Of a stretch of 64,000 nt of DNA, positions 20,590 to 31,826 are shown piece after piece. The notes beneath the pieces are model-generated. The model saw nothing but the letters and a program-made list of their open reading frames with translations, was not told the origin of the DNA and did not search any database. The position numbers were made by a program, and so were the translations under genes. Position 1 is the stretch's first letter, and every line of letters begins with the position of its first letter. The stretch lies in NCBI GenBank assembly GCA_021234155.1, contig JAJEKV010000232.1:122001-186000 (forward strand), written 5' to 3'. This DNA is from Isoetes taiwanensis. Taxonomy: Eukaryota; Streptophyta; Lycopodiopsida; Isoetales; Isoetaceae.

Positions 20590-23285
20590 TGTGACGTCCC
20601 CTACTCATATACGATGCACTCACCGTATACAAACACAGTGGGAAGAATGAAGGGGTCATTTACCATGTCTTCCTCAGGGCCTACCTAGCTGCGAAAGCGT
20701 AAACATACATGTCAGTCTCCCACTTGAGCTTCATCTATTGTGGCATCACTCTTTTTATCAATCTCAGCTTGTTTTTGAGTGATATGCACTCAGAAGCTCG
20801 TTCTCTTCTTTTAAATGCATTACCCCTGCATCAAATTTCTCTTTCCCTTCCTCTTCCTCAAGTAATATTTAGGGCTAGAGCATTTTGCTGCTATTTGTCC
20901 CATTCTATTGTCGTGATGGAAAGTAAATTCTTTTTCACGTTTTGTACAAATCAGTTTGACATGTCCACTTTCCAAGTGGATGCCTGATATGAAAGATACA
21001 GTTTGTACCTCAACTGAGGAATCAAAGCTCCGATTAGCAACTTTGCATTCTAAAAATCTTCATGCATCACCTCTTCCAGATGAGCTATAGCAACCATGCC
21101 TTACAAAGATGGAAGGCTAACTTCTTTACCTGCGGCCATCTAGAAGGATATCCGCCTAGAAGGACCTCTTGACTGCATAGTGTAGTGTGGAATAATCACT
21201 GGACCCAACTCGATATAGACCAAATCTCTATGCATAGAAACTATGGGGGATTCACCTATGTACAATATGGGCATGACATCTGTGTTACTAGAGTAGCAAG
21301 AAAACCCTTAGTACACAGTCAAAAAAATATATTTCAAAAATGTATGGGCTTAAAATGTTGCCAAATGTGACAAAAAAACACCTTTTTCCATTTATTTTCG
21401 TACGAAAGCACTCCAAAAATAACCCATTCCTTATGACTCAGATGGTCCATATGGGATTTCAAGGTGAACCCTCTTGATAGAAGCATACAATGATCTCAGG
21501 GAATGGGCACACATTAGACATAAATCACTGATAAAAGACTTTATCTCGTGAACCCAAGCAGTAACTCTTAGGGACTGGTGCACTATTTGGGGTAATAGAG
21601 TGTGAATCTTGCCCTCTAACCATTTAATAGTGGTCAGCAAGCATAAAAGTTACCTGAACGTGCATCTTTCAAGCAATTATAGAACCACCCTTGGATGCAC
21701 CTGAAGTGGATACTGCTATAGTGTCGTGAGGGCCAAACATATTCAATAGACTATGGGTGTTCCATTTATGATACTTGTGCTCCTAAAGACAAAGAATGTT
21801 TGGATCAAGCTTTCGAATGGCCAATGCGACTCTTGTAAGTTTACTTGGAGAAGAGTGGATCCCGCGTACATTACAACTACCTTCTTATCCATAAGCACTA
21901 GTGAGAAAAGGGATTCTTACTCTGTTTCTTTTTCCTTAGATCAACACCGCGTGCAACCACCCGCTCCACTAATGAAGGTGCATCAAACATAATAAGAAAG
22001 AAATTGTACCTCAAAAACTTCAAACACTGGAAGGCCGGAATCCCTAGGCGCTTGAAGTGAGCTTGAAGCAGCATACCCTTCCTATGTCTAGGAGTCTAGT
22101 GTAATATACTAATAGGGAACACGAGACCAAATTTGCAATTGATTTCAAACGTTGCTGATGATAACCTCAACAAACTTTAATTGGCAGACTGCCTGGGATC
22201 ACTTGCGGTCCTCGCTTATTATTTTGATTCAGAAAAGCGAGAGCTTCTTCCATATGCGGGGAATTGGTAGGTACTACCGTCTGCTTTATCCATTTAGAGA
22301 AGCGGGGGCGCGATAATCTACTTATTGTATCATCCGTGCACCAAGCACATACGCTTGATACGCACATGTGTCCCAAGGTCTGAAATTAAGCCCTTAATAG
22401 TACCATTTGTCTCCCCGCCACGCTAGGACTAGGGGTAAAGGATCATCCGATAAAGCTTGCACAAGAGAATTATGCCCCGGAGGGCATGCCTCCTATCAAA
22501 TCTCCCCGTAAGCCATGAAATGTCCCAAAATTTGCACTTAAAAGATGATGATATATAGGATTGGCTCATCGTTGCCTAAGCGAGAATCACGCAATTGGGG
22601 AGGATCTAATCAAAGGAGACATGCAACCCATCAACCCAAGCTAGGAGTTTGCCTTATGGCATCCAGTAAAGGGTGCGGCCTCACGAAATTGTGTTGCCGT
22701 CTTTAAGGAAGGCATGCTTCCTTGCAATTCCTTGGTAGATTAGCCTCTAACTCCATCTATAACACCCTAAATCCTCTGGAATACCTTTGTCCCTCTCTCC
22801 CAAATGTTGCATAGAAAGGTTGGCTTTGCTTATTTCTTCTCGAACGACTATGGGCAAATCCCCTGAAGACTAGGCGCGCAATTTTCCATAGGCCCAACAA
22901 AGCCCTTGTTGTTTCGACCCACATTGCTTATAAAAGGCCTCTGCCGAAGGGCATATGCAAAGGCCATTGTTTTCATAACGGCATCAATTTCGTGATGCTC
23001 CACAAACCCTGTCGCAGCCACCACCTCCACCTCAGATAAGGGTTTTGGATTGCAATGAACTCTTAAAATGGACTCTTGACGTGGCACACTATCTCACCAC
23101 CCAACCACGAGCCCTCAGCCAAGACACAGCTGCCCCAGAGCTCTCCCTCGAGCAACTATATAGCATGCACGCCCCTTTGGTCCCTCTTTGGACCAAAGCC
23201 TCCTTTGGACAAAAGTCCAAAGGTCCAAAGGCACACATGGCCCAAAAAGGCCTAAGGCCTAAAGCCTTTTGCCACGTCCTTGGCA
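20590..23285 (-). repeat. Candidate long 3' LTR of Gypsy 2
   Basis: On the minus strand the LTR would start TGCCAAGGACG directly after a purine run (AAGAGGGAGGGAATGATA) that fits a polypurine tract, and end GGGGACGTCACA at 20590. Its first ~215 bases (23071-23285) recur at 27377-27582 on the other side of the element, as expected for LTRs. A 2.7-kb LTR is within the range known for Tekay/Del chromoviruses. Only the first 215 bases are confirmed by a second copy. No gene was recognised inside. Confidence 0.5.
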
Positions 23286-23339
23286 TATATCATTCCCTCC
23301 CTCTTGACATTGCACCAGTCCTCTGTTACAAAAGGGTAT

Positions 23340-23682
23340 TTAAATACCATTAGCCATTCGAGCATAGTCCTTCCTTGGCCCTCGCTTAGGCCGGCTAGTA
23401 GAAGCCTGCCCTTGGACTTCTTCTTGTCTCTCGGCTTCCTTTGCTTTTCGATCTTTATATTCCCTAAGAATATCCAGATAAGCTTCTAAATCATTGCCAC
23501 GCACCCATGAAGTGTCCTCCAAAAATTTGTGAGCAAACTTTAGCAAATACTGTCTTGAACCACTAGTGGATTTATCCGCCAAAATTGTTTTCGGCACTTC
23601 GGAATCATCAATCAATTCTGGCTCACTTAACCTCCCAAGTTGAGGTAACTCCTTACCATGATAAGCCTTTAGGAATTACACA
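23340..23682 (-). pseudogene. Gypsy 2 chromodomain
   Basis: The frame reads PKTILADKSTSGSRQYLLKF, then FLEDTSWVRGNDLEAYLDIL and REYKDRK. This matches the chromodomain at the C-terminus of chromovirus integrases (ILxxR...YLVKW...TWE...), which targets integration to heterochromatin. One in-frame stop (TAA, about 23681) separates it from the integrase end VVNV. The intervening sequence reads AYHGKELPQLGRLSEPEL, the usual linker. The stop may be real or an error. Confidence 0.85.
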
Positions 23683-24868
23683 TTCACTACATCATGCATT
23701 TTCCAACCTTGAGGCAACCTTAATTGATATGCATTCTCATTGACCACTTTAATAACTTGAAATGGTCCATGGAAACGGGATGCCAACTTAAGATCCTTCT
23801 TGCGCGCATCTTTCTTAAAGTGGCCTTTATGGATCCTCATCCATACCCAATCTCCTCCTTTAAAAACTATTGGTTGCCGCAACTTAGATGATTTATTTGC
23901 AAAAACTGCTTGAGCATCTCGAATACGAGCTTGAAGCAAGTCTATGAGATCCTTATGCTCAATAACCAAATCATCAGCAGTTGGAACATCCTCATACAAT
24001 CGAAAGAGTGGCTCTCGTACAGGCTGACCATAGACCGCCTGAAAAGGGGTCATCTTTATGGTAGACTGATAGGTTTTATTATACACAAATTCAGCAATAG
24101 GCAAATACTCTTTCCAATGACCTTGATGCTCATTGACAAACCCCCTTAAGATGACACAAATAACTTTATTTACCACCTCGGATTGTCCATCAGTTTCTGG
24201 GTGAAAAGCAGTGGAGAACCTTAACTCTGTTCCCAATTGTATAAACAATGCCTTCCAGAATTTACTGGTAAACTTTGTATCATGATCGGATACAATAACC
24301 CATGTAGCCTAAATATATCTTTGATAAAGAGCGCTGCCGCACTATAAGCCGTCAACTTATTCGAACAAGGAATAAAATGGGCGTGTTTAGTTAAACAATC
24401 AACAATTGTCCAAATGACAGTGTTCTTGCGAGAACTTGCAGGAAGATTGACAATAAAATCCATAGTGATCTGCTCCCACTTTGCCTCCAGAATAGGCAAG
24501 GATAAAGGAACACCATGAGGTTTCTTGTTCGCTTTCTTTATCCGTTGACAAGTAATACAATGACGAATATGAACCAATACGTCTCTCCACAATCCAAGCC
24601 AAATAAAATATGGTTCAAGCTTTGCCAAAGTCGCCCCCATGCCACGATGACCCGCAATAGGTGCATCATGGACTTCTCTAAGAATAAGTGATTGAAAGTC
24701 CCGAACAATGCATAGCTTTGGACCTTTATATAAGAATCCATTACTTATCTTATATCCATATGCATTGCCACTTTGAGCCAACAACCAAATATCCTTATAA
24801 TCATGGTCAGTAACATACAACGGCTTCATTTCCTCCAAATGGTTGGAATGTGCTAGAACAAGTTGCAT
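23676..24868 (-). pseudogene. Gypsy 2 integrase
   Basis: Two overlapping frames together cover the integrase. The HHCC zinc domain reads VHDAPIAGHRGMG and HCITCQRIK. The catalytic core has ITMDFIVNLPASS and WTIVDCLTKHAHFIP with the first two Asp residues, then FHPETDGQSEVVNK with the catalytic Glu. The C-terminal part has WKEYLPIAEFVYN, MTPFQAVYG and KLASRFHGPFQVIKVVNENA. A frameshift near 24230 separates core halves. Confidence 0.92.
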
Positions 24869-26123
24869 AACGTCTACTTAAAGCATCTGCCACAACATTC
24901 TCTTTACCAGGACGATAATCCACTAAGAAATCATATTGCTGCATAAAAGCAACCCATTTCAACGGCCTTTCCGATAATGTTTTATGTGAAACAATGTGCC
25001 TAATGCTTTGGTGATCAATCAAAATATGAACCGTCGACCCTAAAAGATAGTGTCGCCACACTTTCAAAGCATAAATGACAGCTAGAAATTCTTTATCATA
25101 AACACTATATCTACTTTCCATGTCAGAAAACTTCCGACTTTCATAAGCAATAGAATGACCATCCTGCATCAAAACTGCGCCCAAAGCCATACCACTTGCA
25201 TCAACACATAACAAGTAAGGTAGACCAAACTTTGGCAAACGCAGAACAAGAGGATTAACCATGGCATCCTTTAAAACTTGGAAAGCAAACTGATGATTAT
25301 GATTCCATTGGAAAGGAACATCGGAAGTAGGTACTGGCCAATCCACAATTGCTTGTACCTTACTGGGATCAACTTTAAGACCCTCAGCGCAAACAATTTG
25401 ACCCAAATGTTCAATTTTCGATTGGAAAAAGACATTTTCCTTAGGATTAAGAGTAATAGACTCCTCCCTTAACCGATGGAAAAGCTCACGCAAATGTAAG
25501 TAATGATCTTCCTCGGACTTACTAAAAACCAATGTCATCAAAGAAAATGACAAAATAAGCGCCATGCACATCTTCAAATATTCGCCCCATTAGCCTCGTA
25601 AAAGAAGCTGACACATTTGTAAGTCCAAATGGCATGACCAAAAACTCATAATGTCCAAAGGTTGTCCAAAACGCAGTCTTATGAACATCTTTAGGCGCAA
25701 CCTTAAGTTTCCAATACCCTCACTTAAGATCAAGACAGCTAAAAACTGTGGCACCTTGGAGTTGATCAAACAAATCATCCGCCCTTGGTATAGGAAACCG
25801 ATTCTTTATGGTTATCTTATTCAAAGCACGATAATCTATACACATGCGCCAGGAATTATCTTTTCTCTTAACCAACAAGAAGGAGCACCAAAAGGTGAAG
25901 AACTATGGTGGATCAATCCAGCTTGAAGTAGTTCATCAAGTTGGCATCTAATCACAACTTGTTTCCTAGGAAGAAGATCAATCCTGTGGTCCTCCATACG
26001 TTGGGGTGGCAAAGTTTGTGGAATTTCATTTGAAAAGACATCATCATAATAATGCAAAAAGACAGTTTGGCGCTCATTTAATGGGGATACATCAGACTTA
26101 GGATGCAAAACCACCAAATACAC
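24807..26123 (-). pseudogene. Gypsy 2 reverse transcriptase and RNase H
   Basis: The RT starts [20 protein letters not shown] and continues [41 protein letters not shown] and FFDDIGF (the catalytic DD). One in-frame TGA lies within DLK-stop-GYWKL (about 25720). RNase H follows with CVDASGMALGAVLMQDGHS, FSDMESRYSVYDKEFLAV and YRPGKENVVADALSRR. Frameshifts lie near 25580 and 25840. Motif order is standard for Gypsy. Confidence 0.93.
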
Positions 26124-27294
26124 AAATGAGTTTTCATTGCCAAACGTTTAAACTGCACAACTGAAACTGTTGGAATTGGGGATACAATATCATCCTTCAC
26201 AAACTTGAAGGTCTTTTTATCCCCAAGGATAACATAATAATTCCCGCCTGCCAATCTATAAGATGGTTGATAGCCTTATGCCATGGCATGTCTAGAATAA
26301 TGGGCAAAAGTATGCTGGTGGGGTACAAAAAAACACGATCCCAGCACTTAGATCAGCACCCCGCACCCAGTATTCTATCATAGTATTCTACTTGTCATTC
26401 ACTAGAGTTGTTACGTATTTCTATTGAGTGCCTAATTACCATGTGCTAGTACCAATAACACCCTAAACAAGCTACCATACAGGGTGCTATATGAGTGCTA
26501 TCAGCATGTGTCCGGACGCCTGCTTTTGTACCCCACCAGCATACTTTTGTCCTACTAATATCCATACCTCAGGGGTCAGAAACCATGAAAGAACGTTTAC
26601 AGACATATCCCTGCAATTGAAATTCAACGTCCTTGACCATAAATGAAGAAGGCGGAGAGGCAACATTCATCGAGCAGAAATAAAATCAAACTCACCACCT
26701 GGATCGAATAAGATATGTACTTTTTGATCTTGAATAGTAGCGCAAAATCATAAGAGACTACTATTCTCAACAAAATCCATATTCGATTTTTCCCGAGCAG
26801 TAGCCACCTTCTTCCCCTTCCCATCTCCTCGAACGGAAGCTACTTTCTTATTTTTGTCATCTTTCTTAGTCTCAGACTTAAGAATAAGTGTAGCTTCCTA
26901 AATAAGGGCATTCATAAAACTTATGGTCAGTTGAATAACAAATAAAACACTTATTCTCCCGTGTTAGCCATTTCTTGCGTGCTTGATAAGATTCCTTTGG
27001 CTCTTTGGCCCCAACAGGTTCATTATACGCAGCGTCACGTGTCTTGGCCGTTTGAATGGCCCGGACCACGGAGCGAGATCCAGTTGATTTCTCCTGAAAA
27101 CCACTCGCCTCTTTCATAGATACCTTGAGGCCACGTTGAGCATTAATGGCTTCCGTGAGGGCCAAACCTTCCTCCTCTACTTTCTCTGCCATCTTACAGA
27201 GCTCACCAAAAGAAAGATTGACAACTTGCAGATCGAGCTTCGCCCGTACCCAACAATGAACCCCATCCATGAGTTTTTTAGACTTCTCAGTTGG
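26124..27294 (-). pseudogene. Gypsy 2 gag C-terminus and protease, interrupted
   Basis: The gag end carries a CCHC knuckle CFICYSTDHKFYEC (about 26925-26970), preceded by CWVRAKLDLQVVNLSFGELC. The protease region toward 26130 is degraded. PIILDMPWHK near 26280 marks its end and is cut by the MITE at 26305-26549. The N-terminal half of gag is missing and replaced at 27295 by LTR-derived sequence. Confidence 0.82.
26305..26549. mobile_element. MITE, 245 bp, perfect 26-bp terminal inverted repeats
   Basis: The ends 26305-26330 and 26524-26549 are exact reverse complements and begin CAAAAGTATGCTGG. The interior is non-coding and AT-rich. It sits in the Gypsy 2 protease region right beside the codons for PIILDMPW. 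No clear target-site duplication was resolved, so the superfamily is open. Confidence 0.88.
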
Positions 27295-27582
27295 ACAAAA
27301 GCCTCCTTTTGGACAAAAGCCCAAAGGTCCAAAAGCCCATATAGCCCAAAAAAGCCTAAAGCCTTTTACTAAACTAGACTCTTGGCGTGGCACGCTATCT
27401 CACCACCCAACCACGAGCCCTCGATAAGACACAAGCGCCTTGAGCTCTCCCCCGAGCAACTATATAGCATGCACGCTCATTTGGTCCCTCTTTGGACCAA
27501 AGCCTCCTTTGGACAAAAGCCCAAAGGTCCAAAGGCCCACATGGCCCAAAAAGGCCTAAAGCCTTTTGCCGCGTCCTTGGCA
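27295..27582 (-). repeat. Rearranged 5' LTR remnants of Gypsy 2
   Basis: 27377-27582 matches the first ~215 bases of the candidate 3' LTR (23071-23285). 27295-27370 is a second, partial copy of the same stretch fused directly to gag. Both contain the TTTGGACAAAAGCC / CCAAAGG inverted motifs. The rest of the LTR, any primer site and the gag start are missing, so two deletions or a template jump occurred. Confidence 0.7.
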
Positions 27583-29200
27583 TATGGACATAACAATCAT
27601 TTTCTGTTGAATACAAATGCAATGTTAAATACATAAACAAACTCTCTTAGGGATGTCTTCAAGGAAAATTACATATCATATGTCCACAAAATTGACTTAT
27701 GAAGTTTGGCATTACAAAATAAAACAAAAACCCTTCTAATAGGGTGCTTGAGATAGGTAGGTACTTAGGGCATAGCGAGAGGGCTATAGATTAGTTATGT
27801 AAGCGTCCATTTTAGACCCGAAAGCGGCAAGTGAGTTATTCAGGATTAAGGGCTCTCAAACTTAACCCGATGCCTTGACCGACCATGATCCTGCGGCGAT
27901 TGGACCATGTCGTTATCATCCTTGGCGTGTTGCACTTGATCAGTAATCTCTGGGGTGACTTCAACAGCCAGGTTTGAACCCATTGCATCATAAATCTCAG
28001 AGCGTGTCACGAGGACATTCTTGAGTGAAGGATCCAGGGTCTTGGTTCCACGAGAGGCGCGAGTCTCGGCACTCTCTCTTCTTTCTTTGGGGAAAGGAGG
28101 CGGGTTTAGATATGGGCTGGAGCCTGGGGTCTTCCTCCAACTGTCCATGGCGCTGCAATTTAACAAGAAATTAAGAATAAGCCAAATGAAGCCAAATGAA
28201 GGGATCAGGAGCTTACCTAGATGGCGGGCTTAGGCTAGCGCTGGCCCGAGATGGGCGAAGCAACCCTTTGAAGCCGATCAAGGGATTTTGATCGAATGGC
28301 ATTTCCTTCTCCCCTTTTAAAGCCCCATGCGAATGATGAGGCCCTGCCCAATTGTGCGGGGCTCATCCACCCAAATGTGTCTCCAATTGGCAAGAAGAGC
28401 AAAGCGAAGTCCGGATTAGGAGTAATTCTGATGATTTAGTTCATGGGATGGTGGCAAACATAGGCTAATATGGCGGATTTGGTAGCGGTCAATGGCTTCG
28501 TATCGTGAATGCGTGGACCGTTGGGCCATGATGGCCATCTCGGGCCGTGGGCCTTAAAGACTTGTGTGAGGCCCATGCCAGTTCGCGAGGGGGCGTATGC
28601 GAAAGGTGGACTGATAGGTGACGGAAGCGGGTTCTGCAAGACGCGATCATTGGTGCCAGTGCCTGGCGAGGGGTGGGGTTGGGGGGGAGGGGGGGATGCC
28701 CAAAAGGAGGGTTCACGCATGGCGAGACAGGGCTACATGTCAGGCGATGGGGGCACCTAAACCCCCCTATCTTCGACAGCCTATAGCTCTTCGACCCGCA
28801 ATTTTTTCAAGGCAGTTTTTTTCCATTGCATTAGGTATTTGATTAGGTATCCAGAGATACCTTGATCGAGCAAATTAGAGTTTTTTTGACAATCTACCAC
28901 ATTAACACCTCTTAAGTGCGCGAGACATGGAGACCGTAGCCTAATAGAATCGTTTCAAGCTCCGCCGTCGATCCCCTCTAGCCTATCCCCACATTTTTAT
29001 GGAAAAATGCAAAAACATTTTACACCGCCAGAAATACAACCAATAATTATGGCCATAAGATGTCATTCGTTAGATCCTTAGATATGCCTAGGATATGCCT
29101 GAAATGCACAAACCCAACCTATCCATCTGGTAAGAAATATCATTTCCATGCCATTCTAGATTGCTTCTGAAATATCTTTTTACTCTGTCTATTCTACTCA
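27583..29200. other. Intergenic, one hypothetical minus-strand frame
   Basis: A 106-codon frame on the minus strand (27846-28166) reads MDSWRKTPGSSPYLNPPPFP from an internal Met and ends in an acidic, Gln/His-rich tail. It is hydrophilic with a coding-like composition, but no family was recognised. It might be the N-terminus of another retroelement gag or a host exon. 28436-28760 is GC-rich without a recognisable product. Nothing else was seen. Confidence 0.35.
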
Positions 29201-30179
29201 CGGTATCGAACCCTAAGCGTGGCGGACGGACTTGATAATATGGCCATTTGGACTCTCCGGATTTATTGATTTGCTTTGTTTGGAAATGAGTTCCATGAAG
29301 GTCTCATGCTTTGTAGGTGTGTATATTTCATTCCAAAGTCTTTCAATTCGATTAGATATAAGAACAAATATAATGGGCAAGGAAAAGTTTGTGGCAATGA
29401 GAAAGTTAACTCACCTAAACTTTAGCTAAAATTTTGAGTTTTGAAGAAGGAGAAAGGAGGAAGCTCAATCTAACAGAAGATTATGTTGTGTTTTGATACA
29501 ATGAAAAGAGTAACAAATAATCATGTCAAAGATGATATGCTCGGATTTTTATATAGCTTTAAGTGGTATATTTGCCTAGGGGCCTAAAAGCCGTTGCTTT
29601 CCTTTACTTTGCCCTTTCTAGATTTACAATACAACCACATATTGAATTTTCTAATACCAAAGATGAAGTGATGGAAAGAAAGGTCGAGGAAGAGGCGTTA
29701 TTTATTCCGGAAGCGAGAACTTCGATCTGTTGGCGGCAGTGCAAGGGACATCATTTTGGGTAAATTCTAAACCATCGAATTTCAATTAGATTAGCAACTG
29801 CAAGCGTCATCGCATTACGGATTAGGCGTCATCACGGATTACGGAATGGATCCTTTTCGGTCTAAGAATTTTCTCAAATCATTGAAGTGTAATCTAAGCT
29901 TTTCTTTTAGCATTCTTACCCCCTCTCTTAGGATGTTGATAAAATGTTATAGAGGCACAATCATAAAAGGTCGGGTGAGTACGGATAAGCCAAGCGTGGA
30001 ATTATTGACCAGCACCACTAACCTCCAATGTGTTTCTTCCCAATACGTTGGCAAGAGATATAACTCGCTTGGTCCAAGTCTGCCTCTAACGGGGCCCCCT
30101 TGCTCACTTGCTTCACGGATGATTATATGCGCTATAGTCTTATTCACAATACGACACGTTTGGGCGGTTTAGGTCATTT
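29201..30179. other. Region downstream of kinase pseudogene, nothing assigned
   Basis: AT-rich sequence. A minus-strand open frame (29947-30147) could be a C-terminal extension of the kinase, but no conserved motif is visible. The rest looks non-coding. Confidence 0.35.
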
Positions 30180-31826
30180 GTTCTTGAAAGCTGCTTTAAT
30201 TACCTTGGCAAGGCCAAATTTAAGACCCCCAATGCGCCGCACAATGTCATCAAAAGCGGGGGCGCTTCTCTGGGTCTTGGTTCAAGCGATCTGTTATCGG
30301 CTTCTTCAACTTAAAAGGTGTTTATGCGGTAAATCGGGCATCTTAGTTTTATCGGCACCCATCTTAAGCGTTGATGGTGCTGGCCTACCCATTAGAATCT
30401 CATAGCATGTCATCCGAAGTGTAAACATCGGCCTTGAACCCGTATTCACAAGTTCCATCCTCCCCTCTAAGAAGTTCGGGTGCCATGTGGGAAGGGGTGC
30501 GGTATATGTAAGCCGGGCGGGTTGTGCTCCCTCTGGGTCTAGCTATCCCCAAGTCTCCTAACTTCACATGTGGCTGGTTTTCGGTAGCGTTTGGCCACCT
30601 CTCTACCGAATGTTTTTGGCCTTTAAATCCACATGCATAATTTTGTTGTTATGTAAGTAATCCATGGCATCTGCAATCGGCATATGGCGTCCAACTGCGA
30701 ACTTAATTCTCTTCTCATCAACCAATTTGTAATGTATTTCCAAGTAGTGCGAGAGATTAGCGTCGTTCATCAACTCCATTACTAGACCAAATTTTCCATT
30801 GGAAAACTTCGGACCAACATCTTGCTTTCGACTATGTTAGTATGGTGCGAGTAAAATGCACATTTGCTTCATCACGAGAATTTGGCCATCATTTGCCTTC
30901 TTGCAAAGCAAAGTTCTCACCATAAAGCTCCACTTAGAACACGGATCCAAAACTTCCACTTCCAATGTGTTTAATGTTCTTAATGTCATCGGGGAAGGAA
31001 CCTTAGGCGGTGATCGATAAGTCAACTCTTTTGCCTTTACTTCGATAGTGAAGCAATAGTTGAGCATGGCAAGTAAAAGTTGGGCCCGATGAAGCTCATG
31101 ACCGTTTGATTCACGAGAATCTTCAAGTAAAATTTTAAAAGCTCTTGATCGGATTCGTGCAAAAGCCGGTTGTCTTGCTTCCTATCTTTGTTCTTGCGAC
31201 AACCGTGAAGTGACCATCAATGGTTTTCCATTTCGTCTCTAAGCGAATACTTGAAGATAGTTTGGAAGGACATTATCAAATCTAGGCGTTTTTCGGGATG
31301 TCCATTCCGGTGTTGCTATTTCCACTATTTCCAACGATGCGAGTGGATTTTTGTGCTTGCAGCGTATTAGCGGTCGGCCCCGATTTACAATGTGGGCTAA
31401 TTCACGGACTTCCACCTCCACCTCTGCATGGGTGTCTCTAGAAACTTTCTCACATGCCCATACACTTGAACTAGAAAGGTTGCTCTCCATTTACGGACAT
31501 TCATCTTAGAAATTTTATCAACGACCAATTGCACCACGGCCAGCGTTTGATATCCCCACATCACGGCCAAAACAACGGCTAATGGCATCCATTAGATAGG
31601 CAACTGGAAAAAATGGCACCCATTAGAGAGGCGGTTGGATTCCATCAGAGTAGACCAGCCGACCAAGTGGAAGATTGCTCACGAAGAATGAGAAAAAGCG
31701 AGAGCCACCACGAGAAAATTCATCCTCAAACTTGCTCTTAGCATGGCGATCCCTGCGAAAAGGAATAGAAACCAGATCTATAAGCAGAGCCATTACAAAT
31801 TTTGCTCCGATTTCACGTCCAAACAT
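30180..31826 (-). pseudogene. Protein kinase (TKL/mixed-lineage-like), frameshifted
   Basis: All main kinase subdomains can be read on the minus strand with frame changes. The glycine loop IGSGSFGSVF is at 30937-30963 and ELYGENFALQ follows. LVMELMNDANLSHYLE, the catalytic loop HVDLKAKN (30612-30635), DLG in place of DFG (30547-30555), HMAPELL (30475-30483), FKADVY and the DPEKRP motif (about 30257-30280) come next. Catalytic-loop His is followed by Val instead of Arg. Upstream lie VHLAVDKISKMNV, VYGHVRKFLETP and a long non-kinase N-terminal region starting at an ATG at 31826. The ATP-binding Lys cannot be placed with certainty. The 5' part is duplicated in inverted orientation at 18711-19221. 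It may be a pseudogene or an error-ridden gene. Confidence 0.8.

Larger units (their letters stand above)
20590..27582 (-). mobile_element. Ty3/Gypsy chromovirus (Gypsy 2), minus strand, degraded
   Basis: Going from right to left the element has a rearranged 5' LTR, gag with zinc knuckle, protease, reverse transcriptase, RNase H, integrase, chromodomain, polypurine tract and 3' LTR. This is the complete chromovirus order. In-frame stops and frameshifts occur in most domains, and a MITE interrupts the gag-protease region. The outer edge at 20590 is inferred from a TG/CA boundary and the sharp break in the neighbouring duplication. Confidence 0.88.

Noticed and set aside
23071-23285. MITE at both sides of Gypsy 2
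   Set aside because: The segment starts exactly after a polypurine-like run, next to the chromodomain, and recurs at the other end of the element in the same orientation, which fits LTR starts better.
28436-28760. Pro-rich and Gly-rich proteins on both strands
   Set aside because: Overlapping open frames in a GC-rich stretch without stops; no domain and no consistent coding signal.
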